This document shows, piece after piece, positions 7,460 to 14,537 of a stretch of DNA of 23,248 nt. A program made the translations under genes and the position numbers. The first letter of the stretch is position 1, and each line of letters begins with the position of its first letter. The notes under the pieces are model-generated. The model did no database searches. It was not told the origin of the DNA and worked only from the letters and a program-made list of their open reading frames with translations. Location: NCBI GenBank assembly GCA_964415245.1, contig CAYQAJ010000048.1:1-23248 (forward strand), given 5' to 3'. Origin of the DNA: CAYQAJ01 sp964415245 (lineage in GTDB: Bacteria > Planctomycetota > Planctomycetia > Pirellulales > Pirellulaceae).

Positions 7460-8893
7460 ATGAGCCGCAACGAAAAACAGGTGAACCCCGACGCGGGTCG
7501 GATTCTCGTCGTCGACGACCACGCGCAGGCGCGGGAGTCGATGGGCGATATTCTCCGCCGTGCCGGGCACCGCGTGCAGTGCTGCTCCAGCGCGGTCGAG
7601 GCGCTCCAAACGCTCCGCAGCGAGCGATCGTTCGACGTCGTGCTCACCGACCTCAAAATGCCGGGCATGAGCGGCCTTGATCTGATTCGGGCGCTGCACC
7701 TGGAGCGAATCGAAACGCAAGCGGTCATGGTCACGGCGCACGCCACGGTCGCCTCGGCCGTTTCGGCCATGCGGCACGGGGCGTTCGACTACATTGAAAA
7801 GCCTTTTGACGTCGACCAGTTGGAGCAGCTTGTCGCCCGCGCCATTCGCCACGGCGCTGCGGGAGGACGGCGTTCTTCGGTTCCGGCCGTTGACGGGCAC
7901 GCGTTGGCGGCCATGATCGGTAGCAGCGCGGCCACCGCGGCCTTGCGGCAGCGAATCGCCCAGGTCGCCCCCACCGACGTCACGGTGCTGATTACCGGCG
8001 AGAGCGGATCGGGCAAAGAGGTTGTCGCCCGCGCGATTCATGCCGCCAGCCGCCGCGCCGCGGGAGCGATGGTGAGCCTGAACTGCCCGGCGCTTTCGCC
8101 TCAGTTGATGGAGAGCGAGCTGTTCGGCCACGAAAAGGGCGCGTTCACCAGCGCCGACGTGCCGCGGACGGGACGGTTCGAGCTGGCCGACAGCGGCACG
8201 ATCCTGCTCGACGAGGTGACGGAGATCAGTCTGCCGCTTCAGGCCAAGCTGCTTCGCGTGCTGCAGGAGAAGTCGTTCGAGCGCGTAGGATCGAGCCAGA
8301 CACGAAGCGTGGACGTGCGCGTGCTGGCCACGACCAACCGCGATCTGCACCGCGAAGTATCGGAAGGCCGATTCCGCGAAGACTTGTACTTTCGCCTCGC
8401 CGTTGTCCCGCTGCACGTGCCTGCATTACGCCAGCGGCCTGAGGACATCCTCCCGCTGGCCGAGCATTTTCTCAACCTGGCAGCCCAGCGGCTCGGGATC
8501 GATCCTTGCCGCCTGAACAGCGACGCCATCGAGCTGCTCCAGGCCAGCACGTGGCCGGGCAATGTTCGCGAGCTGGAAAACCTGATGACCCGCGCTTCGG
8601 TCTTGTGCAGCCGTCAGACCCTGTCGGCTGACGACCTGCGGCCATGGCTGCTCGACGGAGGCACGTCGGTCCAGCCCGCCGCCAGTTCGGCACTCCCCGT
8701 CGGCGCTAAGCTGGACGATATCGAACGGGCGCTGATCGAAGCCACGCTCGAACATTACGAGGGCCACCGCGGCAAAACGGCCAAGGCACTGGGCATCGGC
8801 GTGCGAACGCTTGCCAACAAGCTGCGAAGTTATGGATACGCGCCGCGAACCAAGACTTTTGTCGGTCCCATGCCACTACGAAAAGCGGCATGA
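7460..8893 (+). CDS. Sigma54-dependent response regulator (NtrC family, FlrC/FleR/FlgR-like)
   Basis: A 477-residue regulator with three domains. The receiver (about 14-131) has the acidic pair D19-D20, phospho-acceptor D64 in LTDLKMPG, T93 and K114. The AAA+ domain (about 152-385) has Walker A GESGSGKE (180-187), Walker B GTILLDE (246-252) and FREDLYFRL (305-313). The Fis-type helix-turn-helix (about 418-460) ends the protein. It would bind enhancer sites and drive open-complex formation by sigma54 RNA polymerase. The sigma54-contact loop reads GAFTSA (227-232), not the standard GAFTGA. The frame is open further upstream, to 7304, but GGAGA at 7448-7452 seven bases before ATG 7460 and the start of receiver homology fix the start. 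Its most likely target is the sigma54 promoter ahead of flgB, ~300 bases downstream. Confidence 0.93.
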   Translation: MSRNEKQVNPDAGRILVVDDHAQARESMGDILRRAGHRVQCCSSAVEALQTLRSERSFDVVLTDLKMPGMSGLDLIRALHLERIETQAVMVTAHATVASAVSAMRHGAFDYIEKPFDVDQLEQLVARAIRHGAAGGRRSSVPAVDGHALAAMIGSSAATAALRQRIAQVAPTDVTVLITGESGSGKEVVARAIHAASRRAAGAMVSLNCPALSPQLMESELFGHEKGAFTSADVPRTGRFELADSGTILLDEVTEISLPLQAKLLRVLQEKSFERVGSSQTRSVDVRVLATTNRDLHREVSEGRFREDLYFRLAVVPLHVPALRQRPEDILPLAEHFLNLAAQRLGIDPCRLNSDAIELLQASTWPGNVRELENLMTRASVLCSRQTLSADDLRPWLLDGGTSVQPAASSALPVGAKLDDIERALIEATLEHYEGHRGKTAKALGIGVRTLANKLRSYGYAPRTKTFVGPMPLRKAA

Positions 8894-8901
8894 AGAGTCT
8901 C

Positions 8902-8925
8902 GTAACCCGAAGCGTGAGCGAGGGA
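8902..8925 (+). repeat. Third copy of the dispersed intergenic repeat
   Basis: This 24-base stretch contains CCCGAAGCGTGAGCGAGGGA and matches the complement of 659-682 exactly. It begins eight bases after the stop codon of the response regulator gene. The exact conservation of a non-coding element across more than 8 kb marks it as a member of a repeat family. Confidence 0.8.
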
Positions 8926-8933
8926 GCTGAAGA

Positions 8934-8961
8934 CGGAAGTCGGAAATCGGACGTCGGAGGT
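8934..8961 (+). repeat. Four tandem heptamers CGGAnnT
   Basis: CGGAAGT, CGGAAAT, CGGACGT and CGGAGGT follow one another without a gap. Only the fifth and sixth bases vary. The array lies between the dispersed repeat and a GCTGA-rich tract, upstream of the flgB promoter. Confidence 0.7.
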
Positions 8962-8980
8962 CACAACGCGAAAGTCAATG

Positions 8981-9004
8981 AGCTGATGGCTGATAGCTGA
9001 GAGC
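8981..9004 (+). repeat. Short GCTGA-type repeat tract
   Basis: AGCTGATGGCTGATAGCTGA is followed by GAGC. It contains three GCTGA units spaced eight to nine bases apart. Similar GCTGAT tracts occur between genes in planctomycete genomes as far as I recall; no function is known to me. Confidence 0.5.
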
Positions 9005-9192
9005 CGTTAGCGGCAATTCTTGCCGATTGGCGTCGGCAGGCATTGCCACTTGGGAAGCCGGCGAACTGGCGAGTCCAGGAAATGTGCGCATCGGGCCGAC
9101 GGACAATTCACAAGCGAGGTCGCTACCAGACAATCAGTTGCGCACCTATGCCGACTCGCCGCGCGCAACCTGAAGACGCGTGGTGTCGGCGC

Positions 9193-9208
9193 AGGCACGT
9201 CAATTGCA
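9193..9208 (+). promoter_or_regulatory. Sigma54 (RpoN) promoter upstream of flgB
   Basis: AGGCACGTCAATTGCA matches the sigma54 consensus TGGCACG-N4-TTGCA at every defined position except the first. The invariant GG (9194-9195) and GC (9206-9207) are separated by exactly 10 bases, as required. Transcription would begin near 9219, giving a leader of about 45 bases before the flgB ATG at 9264. The gene immediately upstream encodes a sigma54 activator. No other site with correct GG-N10-GC spacing plus TGGCAC/TTGC-like elements was found in the other gaps I checked. Confidence 0.8.
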
Positions 9209-9263
9209 TACCGGCACTCAGAGGCTGCGCGTGCGCGCCGGAGCGCAAGGGAGGAACGGAAAC

Positions 9264-9677
9264 ATGCCCGGCAGCCTGATTCAAGGCACATCCATTCCCG
9301 CCCTGGAGGAGGTGATTCGGTTCACGCAAACGCGGCACGGCCTGCTCGCGGGCAACATCGCGAACCTCGACACGCCGGGCTACCGCGTGCGAGACCTTTC
9401 GCCGGAAGTGTTCGAGCAACGGCTTCGCCAGGCCCTCGACATTCAGCACCGCTACCAGGAGCCCATTACACCGGGGCTCGCCGAAGTGCCGGACAACGAC
9501 CCGATGCGGGAGGTGCGCGAGTCGGTCAAATCCATTCTGTACCACGACGGCAGCGACGTGGGTTTGGAACAGCAAGTCTTGCAGATGACCAATAACCAGC
9601 TCATGCACAACTTGGCCATTTCGATCATGAGCAGCCAGTTTCGCCTGCTTCAAACCGCCATCAGCGAGCGGGTGTAG
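9264..9677 (+). CDS. flgB: Flagellar proximal rod protein FlgB
   Basis: A 137-residue rod protein that, with FlgC, FlgF and FliE, builds the proximal part of the flagellar axle in the periplasm after export by the flagellar type III system. The N-terminal rod motif RHGLLAGNIANLDTPGYRVRDL (about 24-45) is the standard asparagine-rich axial-protein signature. The C-terminal helix with LEQQVLQMTNNQLMHNLAI is also typical. GGGAGGAA at 9249-9256 lies seven bases before the ATG and fixes the start; the frame is open back to 9180 but that extension would overlap the sigma54 promoter and lacks homology. It is the first gene of the flagellar block, followed by flgC after 103 bases. Confidence 0.95.
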   Translation: MPGSLIQGTSIPALEEVIRFTQTRHGLLAGNIANLDTPGYRVRDLSPEVFEQRLRQALDIQHRYQEPITPGLAEVPDNDPMREVRESVKSILYHDGSDVGLEQQVLQMTNNQLMHNLAISIMSSQFRLLQTAISERV

Positions 9678-9780
9678 CGCGGCATATTTACGACGAGCAA
9701 TAGGTATCGCGAAGAGGGGGGCACCAAATTCACAGGCGGCAACGGAACCGCAGCCCTCACGGACCGGAAGGATCGAAACC

Positions 9781-10191
9781 ATGAACACAGCCCTGGACAT
9801 CAGCACGAGCGGCCTAATCGCCCAACGCGCGCGACTGAACGCCATTTCCAGCAACCTGGCGAATATGTCGTCGCTGCGTAATGAAAAGGGAGAGGTCAAG
9901 CCTTACCAGGCCCGCTACACCGTCTTTCAGACCGACCCCACAGTCGGGACACGGCAGGGCGCGGTGGGGGTGAAGGTGGCATCGGTCGAAACCGAGACCA
10001 TCGAGCCGCTGCTCAAGTTCCAACCCAATCATCCGCTGGCCGATTCCCGCGGCTATGTGGCCTACCCCAACGTCAACATGACCCGCGAGTTCGTCGACGC
10101 TCTGGAAGCGACGCGGGCCTACGAGGCCAACGTCGGCGTCATCGAAGTCACCAAGAATATGAGCTTGCAGACCTTGCGGATCCTGGCCTGA
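9781..10191 (+). CDS. flgC: Flagellar proximal rod protein FlgC
   Basis: A 136-residue protein of typical FlgC length. The N-terminal axial helix is ALDISTSGLIAQRARLNAIS (4-23) followed by SNLAN; the centre has YQARYTVFQ; the C-terminal signature YVAYPNVNMTREFVDALEAT is very characteristic, and the final helix (EVTKNMSLQTLRILA) completes the coiled rod core. It is exported and polymerises with FlgB on FliE. GGAAGGA (9766-9772) lies eight bases before the ATG. It is flanked by flgB and fliE in the common flgB-flgC-fliE order. Confidence 0.96.
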   Translation: MNTALDISTSGLIAQRARLNAISSNLANMSSLRNEKGEVKPYQARYTVFQTDPTVGTRQGAVGVKVASVETETIEPLLKFQPNHPLADSRGYVAYPNVNMTREFVDALEATRAYEANVGVIEVTKNMSLQTLRILA

Positions 10192-10225
10192 CCGCGTCCT
10201 CCCCCGAATTTGACGAGAGGTGCGT

Positions 10226-10525
10226 ATGAACCCGATTCAAGGCATCAACATCGCGCCCCCGACCCTGCCGGGTGCCGCCACGTCGGTAGGTTCCCCGGAG
10301 GGCGTCAAACCGTTCAAGAACTTTTTGGTTGAGGCGATTCAGCACGTCAACGATATGCAGCAGAACGCCGACAAAGCGGTGGAAGCTCTCGTCACGGGCG
10401 GCGACGCCGACATGGCCGAAGTGCTTACCTCGGTGCAGAAGGCCGACCTTTCGTTTCGCATGATGATGCAGATTCGCAATAAGCTCGTGCAGGCGTATCA
10501 GGAGATCAAGGAGATCCGCATCTAA
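10226..10525 (+). CDS. fliE: Flagellar hook-basal body protein FliE
   Basis: A 99-residue protein that joins the MS ring (FliF) to the rod. Typical features are PFKNFLVEAIQHVNDMQQNA (about 28-47), the VTGGDADMAEVLTSVQKADL stretch (about 56-75), and the C-terminal helix MMMQIRNKLVQAYQEIKEI. GAGAGG (10215-10220) lies five bases before the ATG at 10226. A GTG two codons upstream is in frame but overlaps that ribosome-binding site. The gene follows flgC after 34 bases. Confidence 0.95.
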   Translation: MNPIQGINIAPPTLPGAATSVGSPEGVKPFKNFLVEAIQHVNDMQQNADKAVEALVTGGDADMAEVLTSVQKADLSFRMMMQIRNKLVQAYQEIKEIRI

Positions 10526-10737
10526 AGCCTCATGAAATGGCTGGACGCCACACTCAAATGACCAATGCTCCAATGACCAATGCAGCTCGGGTTTGCTGGT
10601 CCTTCCGGCGTGGGGATTGGCGGCGGTCGTTGCCGGCGGACCAATTGGTCATTTGGGTTTGGTCATTGGTCATTGATGGGTCGATCGCGTCATGCCATTG
10701 AATCAAGTGACCGCCCTCTAATAAGGTTCTCCACGGA
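10526..10737. repeat. Spacer with TTGGTCATT/AATGACCAA inverted repeats between fliE and fliF
   Basis: AATGACCAA occurs at 10557-10565 and 10572-10580; its complement TTGGTCATT occurs at 10645-10653, 10659-10667 and 10666-10674 (the last two share two bases). The two clusters face each other across ~65 bases and could pair as a large hairpin. The rest of this 212-base gap shows no gene or convincing promoter. Similar AATGACCAA repeats are, as I recall, dispersed in planctomycete genomes. Confidence 0.75.
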
Positions 10738-12399
10738 ATGGACTTTCTCAACAAAGCATATCGCCAGGTCGCCGACCTGTTCCTTTCCATGACGCCTGCG
10801 GCCCGCATCACGGCGGGCCTGCTGCTGGTGGTGGTCGTGGTCAGCCTGGTGCTCATGTTCCGCTTCCGCAACAGCGGCGAGGGCGAATACCTCTTCGGCG
10901 GTCGCGACTTTTCGCAGAGCGAGTTGGGCGCCATGGAAACGGCGTTCGCCAAGGCGGGACTGAAAGAATCGGAGATTGTAGGTTTCCGCATGCGCGTCCC
11001 GCGGCTGCAAAAGGACCTGTATCTGGCTGCCCTGGTGGAGGGCAACGCGCAGCCGCCCGGTTTCGCCGACGTCGAGCAGGTGGCGGCGGAGGCAAGCAGC
11101 CCCTTCGAATCGCGTCAGCAACAGGAGACGCGCCTGAAGATTGCCCGGCAGAGCAAGATCGCCGGCGTCGTCGCCGGGATTCCGGAAATCGAGTCCGCCA
11201 CCGTGCAATTGGACGAACAACGGTCCGGCGGCCTGCACGGGAAGGTAGAAAAAACGGCGCTCGTCGCGGTCAAGCCGTTAGGCAACCGCTACCTCGACGA
11301 CGAGCTGGCTCGCACCATTCGCAACGCCACGTCGGGCGCGGTGGCGGGCCTCGATCGACGCAACGTCACGGTGCTCGACATAAACGCCGGCAAGACCTGG
11401 TCAGCCATGGGCGAAGACGGCCGTGCCAGCGCATCGGAAAGCGCGTACGCCTCGCACAAAGCCATGTACGAGCGCATGTGGCGCGACAAGATCGTGGCCA
11501 TGCTGGCGTACCTGCCGGGCGTGATCGTCGGGGTAAACGTCGAGCTGGACCCCAAGCTGAACTCCCAGCAAAACAGCCGTAAGATCGATCCGCAGGCGAT
11601 CGCGGTTTCCACTCAGGAAAGCGACGAAACTTCGACGGCCAGCGACGCCGGTCCCGCCGGTCGCCCGGGCGCTGCTTCCAACGGCGTGAGCAATTCGTCG
11701 GCAGTGGTGCAGACGCAGCCGAGCGGCACCAACGAGTTTGCTCGCGCCACGTCTCAGCAGCAATCGGTTGTGTCTACAACCGATCTGAAAACGACCGAGG
11801 CGGGGCTGACTCCCACGAAAGTGGGGGCGGTGATCAACGTTCCGAGCTCGTACTTCGTCAAGGTGTGGCGGGAGCAGCACCCGACGCCCGAGGGAGAAGA
11901 ACCGGCGGCCCCCGATTCCGCGGAGCTGTCGAAGATCGAAGCGGAAACGACCAAAAAGATCGAAGAGCAGGTGGCCCGGCTCCTGCCCAGCCTGCCGGCT
12001 GGGGAAGACCAGTACCCGCTGGTGGTGGTGAAGACGTACCAGGATCTGCCCGCGCCGGCGATCGAGGAGCCGTCGACCACGAACAAGGCGCTGATCTGGT
12101 TCGCGGCCCACTGGCAGACCGTGGGGATGACGCTCGTGGGGTTAGTGAGCCTGATTGTGCTGCGGGGCATGATCCGCTCGGCAGCGACGCGCATGCCGCA
12201 AGAAGAGCCGGCCCGGCTCGTTGCGACGCCCGAGATCGCGGACGAGACCGAGTCCGAGGAGACGCCTCCCGAGCCTGTTCTTAAGCGGCGGTTTCGCTCG
12301 ACCGGCCCCACGCTCCGCGACGAATTGACATCGATGGTGAAGGAAGACCCCGACACGGCAGCCAACGTGCTGCGTAACTGGATCGGCGACGCGGCGTAG
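10738..12399 (+). CDS. fliF: Flagellar MS-ring protein FliF
   Basis: A 553-residue protein of usual FliF length. The first membrane helix is at about 23-42 (RITAGLLLVVVVVSLVLM) and the second near 451-477 (ALIWFAAHWQTVGMTLVGLV), with the large ring-building domain between them in the periplasm. The YscJ-like region includes ARQSKIAGVVAGIPEIESAT and the arm with VALVAVKPLGNRYLDDELA-type sequence. A Ser/Thr/Gly-rich stretch (about 295-345) precedes the second half, as in other FliF proteins. The C-terminal tail (LRDELTSMVKEDPDTAANVL) ending in RNWIGDAA matches the FliG-binding segment. A weak AAGG (10723-10726) lies 11 bases before the ATG. FliF forms the platform for the C ring and export gate. 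Confidence 0.95.
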   Translation: MDFLNKAYRQVADLFLSMTPAARITAGLLLVVVVVSLVLMFRFRNSGEGEYLFGGRDFSQSELGAMETAFAKAGLKESEIVGFRMRVPRLQKDLYLAALVEGNAQPPGFADVEQVAAEASSPFESRQQQETRLKIARQSKIAGVVAGIPEIESATVQLDEQRSGGLHGKVEKTALVAVKPLGNRYLDDELARTIRNATSGAVAGLDRRNVTVLDINAGKTWSAMGEDGRASASESAYASHKAMYERMWRDKIVAMLAYLPGVIVGVNVELDPKLNSQQNSRKIDPQAIAVSTQESDETSTASDAGPAGRPGAASNGVSNSSAVVQTQPSGTNEFARATSQQQSVVSTTDLKTTEAGLTPTKVGAVINVPSSYFVKVWREQHPTPEGEEPAAPDSAELSKIEAETTKKIEEQVARLLPSLPAGEDQYPLVVVKTYQDLPAPAIEEPSTTNKALIWFAAHWQTVGMTLVGLVSLIVLRGMIRSAATRMPQEEPARLVATPEIADETESEETPPEPVLKRRFRSTGPTLRDELTSMVKEDPDTAANVLRNWIGDAA

Positions 12400-12495
12400 C
12401 GATCGTCAGCACTGGCAACTGCGAGACGCACGAGTTCGCGCGACGCCGCCGGTCGCCACGAAGAAGAATCCGCCGCACGGTTCACGAGGAACCAC

Positions 12496-13791
12496 ATGGC
12501 CAAGAATGTCAGTCGTCCCCAAGGCAACGTCCGCAAGGCGGCGGTCTTAATCGCCTGTCTCGATCGCCACAGCGCCGAACGATTGTTCGAGCAGATGGGG
12601 CCGGAGGCAGCGCAGCGCGTCCGCCACGCGCTGGCCGAGCTGGGCGAAGTCTCGCCCGAAGAACAGCAGCGCGTGATGGAGGAGTTCTTGCGAGTCGGTC
12701 CGATGGTGCCCCCATCGGGCATGGCGGGCATCGAGCTGGACGATTCACTCGCCCGCAGACTTGCCGCGGCACAAGCATCCTTCCATGCACAGCAATCGGC
12801 CGCCGCGCCGCCCGAGGCAGACTCTCCCGCCACCGATGCACCGCCTTTCCGCTTTCTGCACGAAGCGGCGGGGGAAACACTTGCCGCGTTCCTTCGTTAC
12901 GAGCATCCGCAGACCATCGCCGTGGTGGTATCGCACCTGCAGCCGCGTCGTGCGGCCGACTTGCTGGGTCGTCTGGACGGCGCACTGCAGGTCGACGTGC
13001 TGCGTCGCATCGCCGAGCTGGACGAGGCCGATCCGGAAGTGGTGCGCGACGTGGAGCGGGAGCTGCATTCACTTCTTTCCAACGAGATTCGCACGGTGCA
13101 ACGGCGGTCGGCCGGTTTGGTTGCCGTGAGCGCGATCCTCGCCGCGGCCGAGCAGTCGGAGCGCCGCGAAATCCTGGCCAACCTCGCCCAACGGCAGCCG
13201 CAGTTCGCCGCCAGCATCGACCCTACGCTTTGGACCGAAGGTGCCGCTTCGCGTGCCCCCAACAGCGCGACGCACGTGTCCGGCAGCGCGACGCACGCGT
13301 CCGGCGTTAGGCCGCACGCCCTTGGCACGACGCCGCCCTCCTTCAGCACTGCTACGCATTCGCCCGGGCAATCATCACCAAGACGCGGAGCGCGCGACGG
13401 CGACAGCGACACATCCAGTTCGTCGGCCCGTCCACTTGCGCCGAACCGTTTCGACCAACGCTCGTCGCGCGAAGAGCGCATCGGGGGAATCGCATTTGCC
13501 GACCTGGTAAAGCTCGACCAGCGCGATTGGAACGAACTGCTCAAGGCGGTCGACCCGCAATCGCTGCTGTTAGCGTTGTCAGGCGCTCCCAGCGAGCTGC
13601 TCCAGCAACTCTCGGGTCAGTTATCGCCGCGCGAACGAAAGGAGCTGAATCGCAAGATCACCGCCCTCGGGCCGATTCGCCTACGCGACGTCGACCGGGC
13701 GCAGCAGCGCGTGGCTGAGACGGCTGCCGAGCTGATGAGCCGAGGCAAGATACGACTCGCAGGGGAAGGACGCACGCTAGCTGCGGCGTGA
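12496..13791 (+). CDS. fliG: Flagellar motor switch protein FliG with an extended linker
   Basis: A 431-residue protein, about 95 longer than the usual ~335. The N-terminal FliF-binding domain covers about 10-70, the middle domain has the EHPQT motif (136-140) in AFLRYEHPQTIAVVVSHLQP, and the C-terminal torque domain covers about 330-420 (IAFADLVKLDQRDWNELLKA, GPIRLRDVDRAQ). Between middle and C-terminal domains, residues 248-328 are a Ser/Thr/His/Pro-rich linker that includes five degenerate heptapeptides (257-291). In the torque helix, by ungapped comparison with E. coli FliG from memory, R379 and R395 match R281 and R297, but R386 and K387 replace D288 and D289, and Ser replaces K264. A GAGGAA lies a few bases before the ATG. 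FliG couples stator force to rotor rotation and switching. Confidence 0.93.
   Translation: MAKNVSRPQGNVRKAAVLIACLDRHSAERLFEQMGPEAAQRVRHALAELGEVSPEEQQRVMEEFLRVGPMVPPSGMAGIELDDSLARRLAAAQASFHAQQSAAAPPEADSPATDAPPFRFLHEAAGETLAAFLRYEHPQTIAVVVSHLQPRRAADLLGRLDGALQVDVLRRIAELDEADPEVVRDVERELHSLLSNEIRTVQRRSAGLVAVSAILAAAEQSERREILANLAQRQPQFAASIDPTLWTEGAASRAPNSATHVSGSATHASGVRPHALGTTPPSFSTATHSPGQSSPRRGARDGDSDTSSSSARPLAPNRFDQRSSREERIGGIAFADLVKLDQRDWNELLKAVDPQSLLLALSGAPSELLQQLSGQLSPRERKELNRKITALGPIRLRDVDRAQQRVAETAAELMSRGKIRLAGEGRTLAAA
13264..13305 (+). repeat. 21-bp tandem duplication inside fliG
   Basis: Two adjacent 21-base units (13264-13284 and 13285-13305) differ at one base and encode SATHVSG and SATHASG. 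Three weaker heptapeptides follow (VRPHALG, TTPPSFS, TATHSPG) to base 13368, all in the fliG linker. Confidence 0.85.
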
Positions 13792-13854
13792 CGCGGCCGC
13801 GCTGTCGACGGATCCAATGAACCACCAGGTACGGCTACCTGAAGACGAGCCACC

Positions 13855-14517
13855 ATGTCGGAAATCATCAAAGCACATGGCATGAGCCGGGGCGGAATCG
13901 CCATCCGGCACACCGAGTTCAACTTCGACGACATGGCCGTCAAGGCGGACGTATATCTCGACGAGGTCCGCCGCCAAGCGGCGCAGATCGTTGAGCAGGC
14001 TCACCGCGATGCAGAGCAGGTACGTAAAACCGCCCAAGAGCAGGGGCGACAGGATGCAATGCAGGCCGCCGAAGCCGCGCTGCGAACCCGTGTCGAGCAG
14101 CAGCTCGGTACGCTGCTCCCGGCCCTCGACGCGGCCGTAAAGTCGATTCGCGACGCGCAAGGCGCGTGGTTGCGGCAATCGGAGAAGGACGTGGTACACC
14201 TGGCGACGGAAATCGCCCGCAAAATCCTCCGCCGCGAGCTCAACAAACAGCCCGAGGTCGCGCTCGATGCCGTGCGCGAGGCGCTGGAATTGGCGGCCGG
14301 CGCCCGGCACATCAACGTGCACCTGGCGCCCGCGGACCACGAAACGCTATCCGAGCAGGTACAGCTATTGGCGGCGGCGATCCAACCGTTGGCCGCGGCG
14401 GAGATCGTATCCGATTCACAGATCAGTCCCGGCGGCTGCCGGTTGACGACCGAGTTCGGGCCGATCGACATGCAGATCGAAACGCAGCTTGCACGGATTG
14501 AACAGGAGCTGGCCTGA
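13855..14517 (+). CDS. fliH: Flagellar assembly protein FliH (export ATPase stator/regulator)
   Basis: A 220-residue, mainly helical protein. Residues about 30-75 form a long amphipathic coiled coil (VRRQAAQIVEQAHRDAEQVR) like the b subunit of F-type ATPases, and the C-terminal half (KDVVHLATEIARKILRREL, then GGCRLTTEFGPIDMQIETQL) matches the FliH/YscL/V-ATPase E-subunit domain. FliH binds FliI, restrains its ATPase activity and docks it at the C ring. It lies between fliG and fliI, the usual order, and its stop is 20 bases before the fliI start. No strong ribosome-binding site is seen; the ATG at 13855 is the first start that gives the typical N terminus. Confidence 0.93.
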   Translation: MSEIIKAHGMSRGGIAIRHTEFNFDDMAVKADVYLDEVRRQAAQIVEQAHRDAEQVRKTAQEQGRQDAMQAAEAALRTRVEQQLGTLLPALDAAVKSIRDAQGAWLRQSEKDVVHLATEIARKILRRELNKQPEVALDAVREALELAAGARHINVHLAPADHETLSEQVQLLAAAIQPLAAAEIVSDSQISPGGCRLTTEFGPIDMQIETQLARIEQELA

Positions 14518-14537
14518 CCGCCACGGCTGACCCCGAC

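Larger units (their letters stand above)
8894..9263. promoter_or_regulatory. Regulatory spacer between the sigma54 activator gene and flgB
   Basis: A 370-base non-coding stretch. In order it holds a copy of the dispersed repeat (8902-8925), four heptamers CGGAnnT (8934-8961), GCTGA-rich short repeats (8981-9004), a small perfect hairpin CGGCAA-TTC-TTGCCG (9011-9025), and the sigma54 promoter (9193-9208). Binding sites for the activator would be expected here, upstream of the promoter, but I could not identify a convincing palindrome for it. Confidence 0.6.

Noticed and set aside
7376..8416. 346-residue open frame on the minus strand
   Set aside because: It is the complement of the kinase end and the response regulator; the translation is Arg/His/Ala-rich and has no recognisable domain.
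9026..9047. TTGGC...TTGCC-like sequence as a second sigma54 promoter
   Set aside because: The GG to GC spacing is 14 bases instead of 10, so sigma54 would not be expected to bind.
9180..9263. Upstream GTG start for flgB
   Set aside because: The extension would begin before the sigma54 promoter and has no axial-protein homology; ATG 9264 has a strong ribosome-binding site.
10619..10633. TTGGCGGCGGTCGTTGC as a sigma54 promoter for fliF
   Set aside because: The spacing between GG and GC is 11, not 10, and the -24 element departs from TGGCAC.
11754..12833. 359-residue open frame on the minus strand
   Set aside because: It spans antisense to fliF and fliG, both clearly coding on the plus strand.
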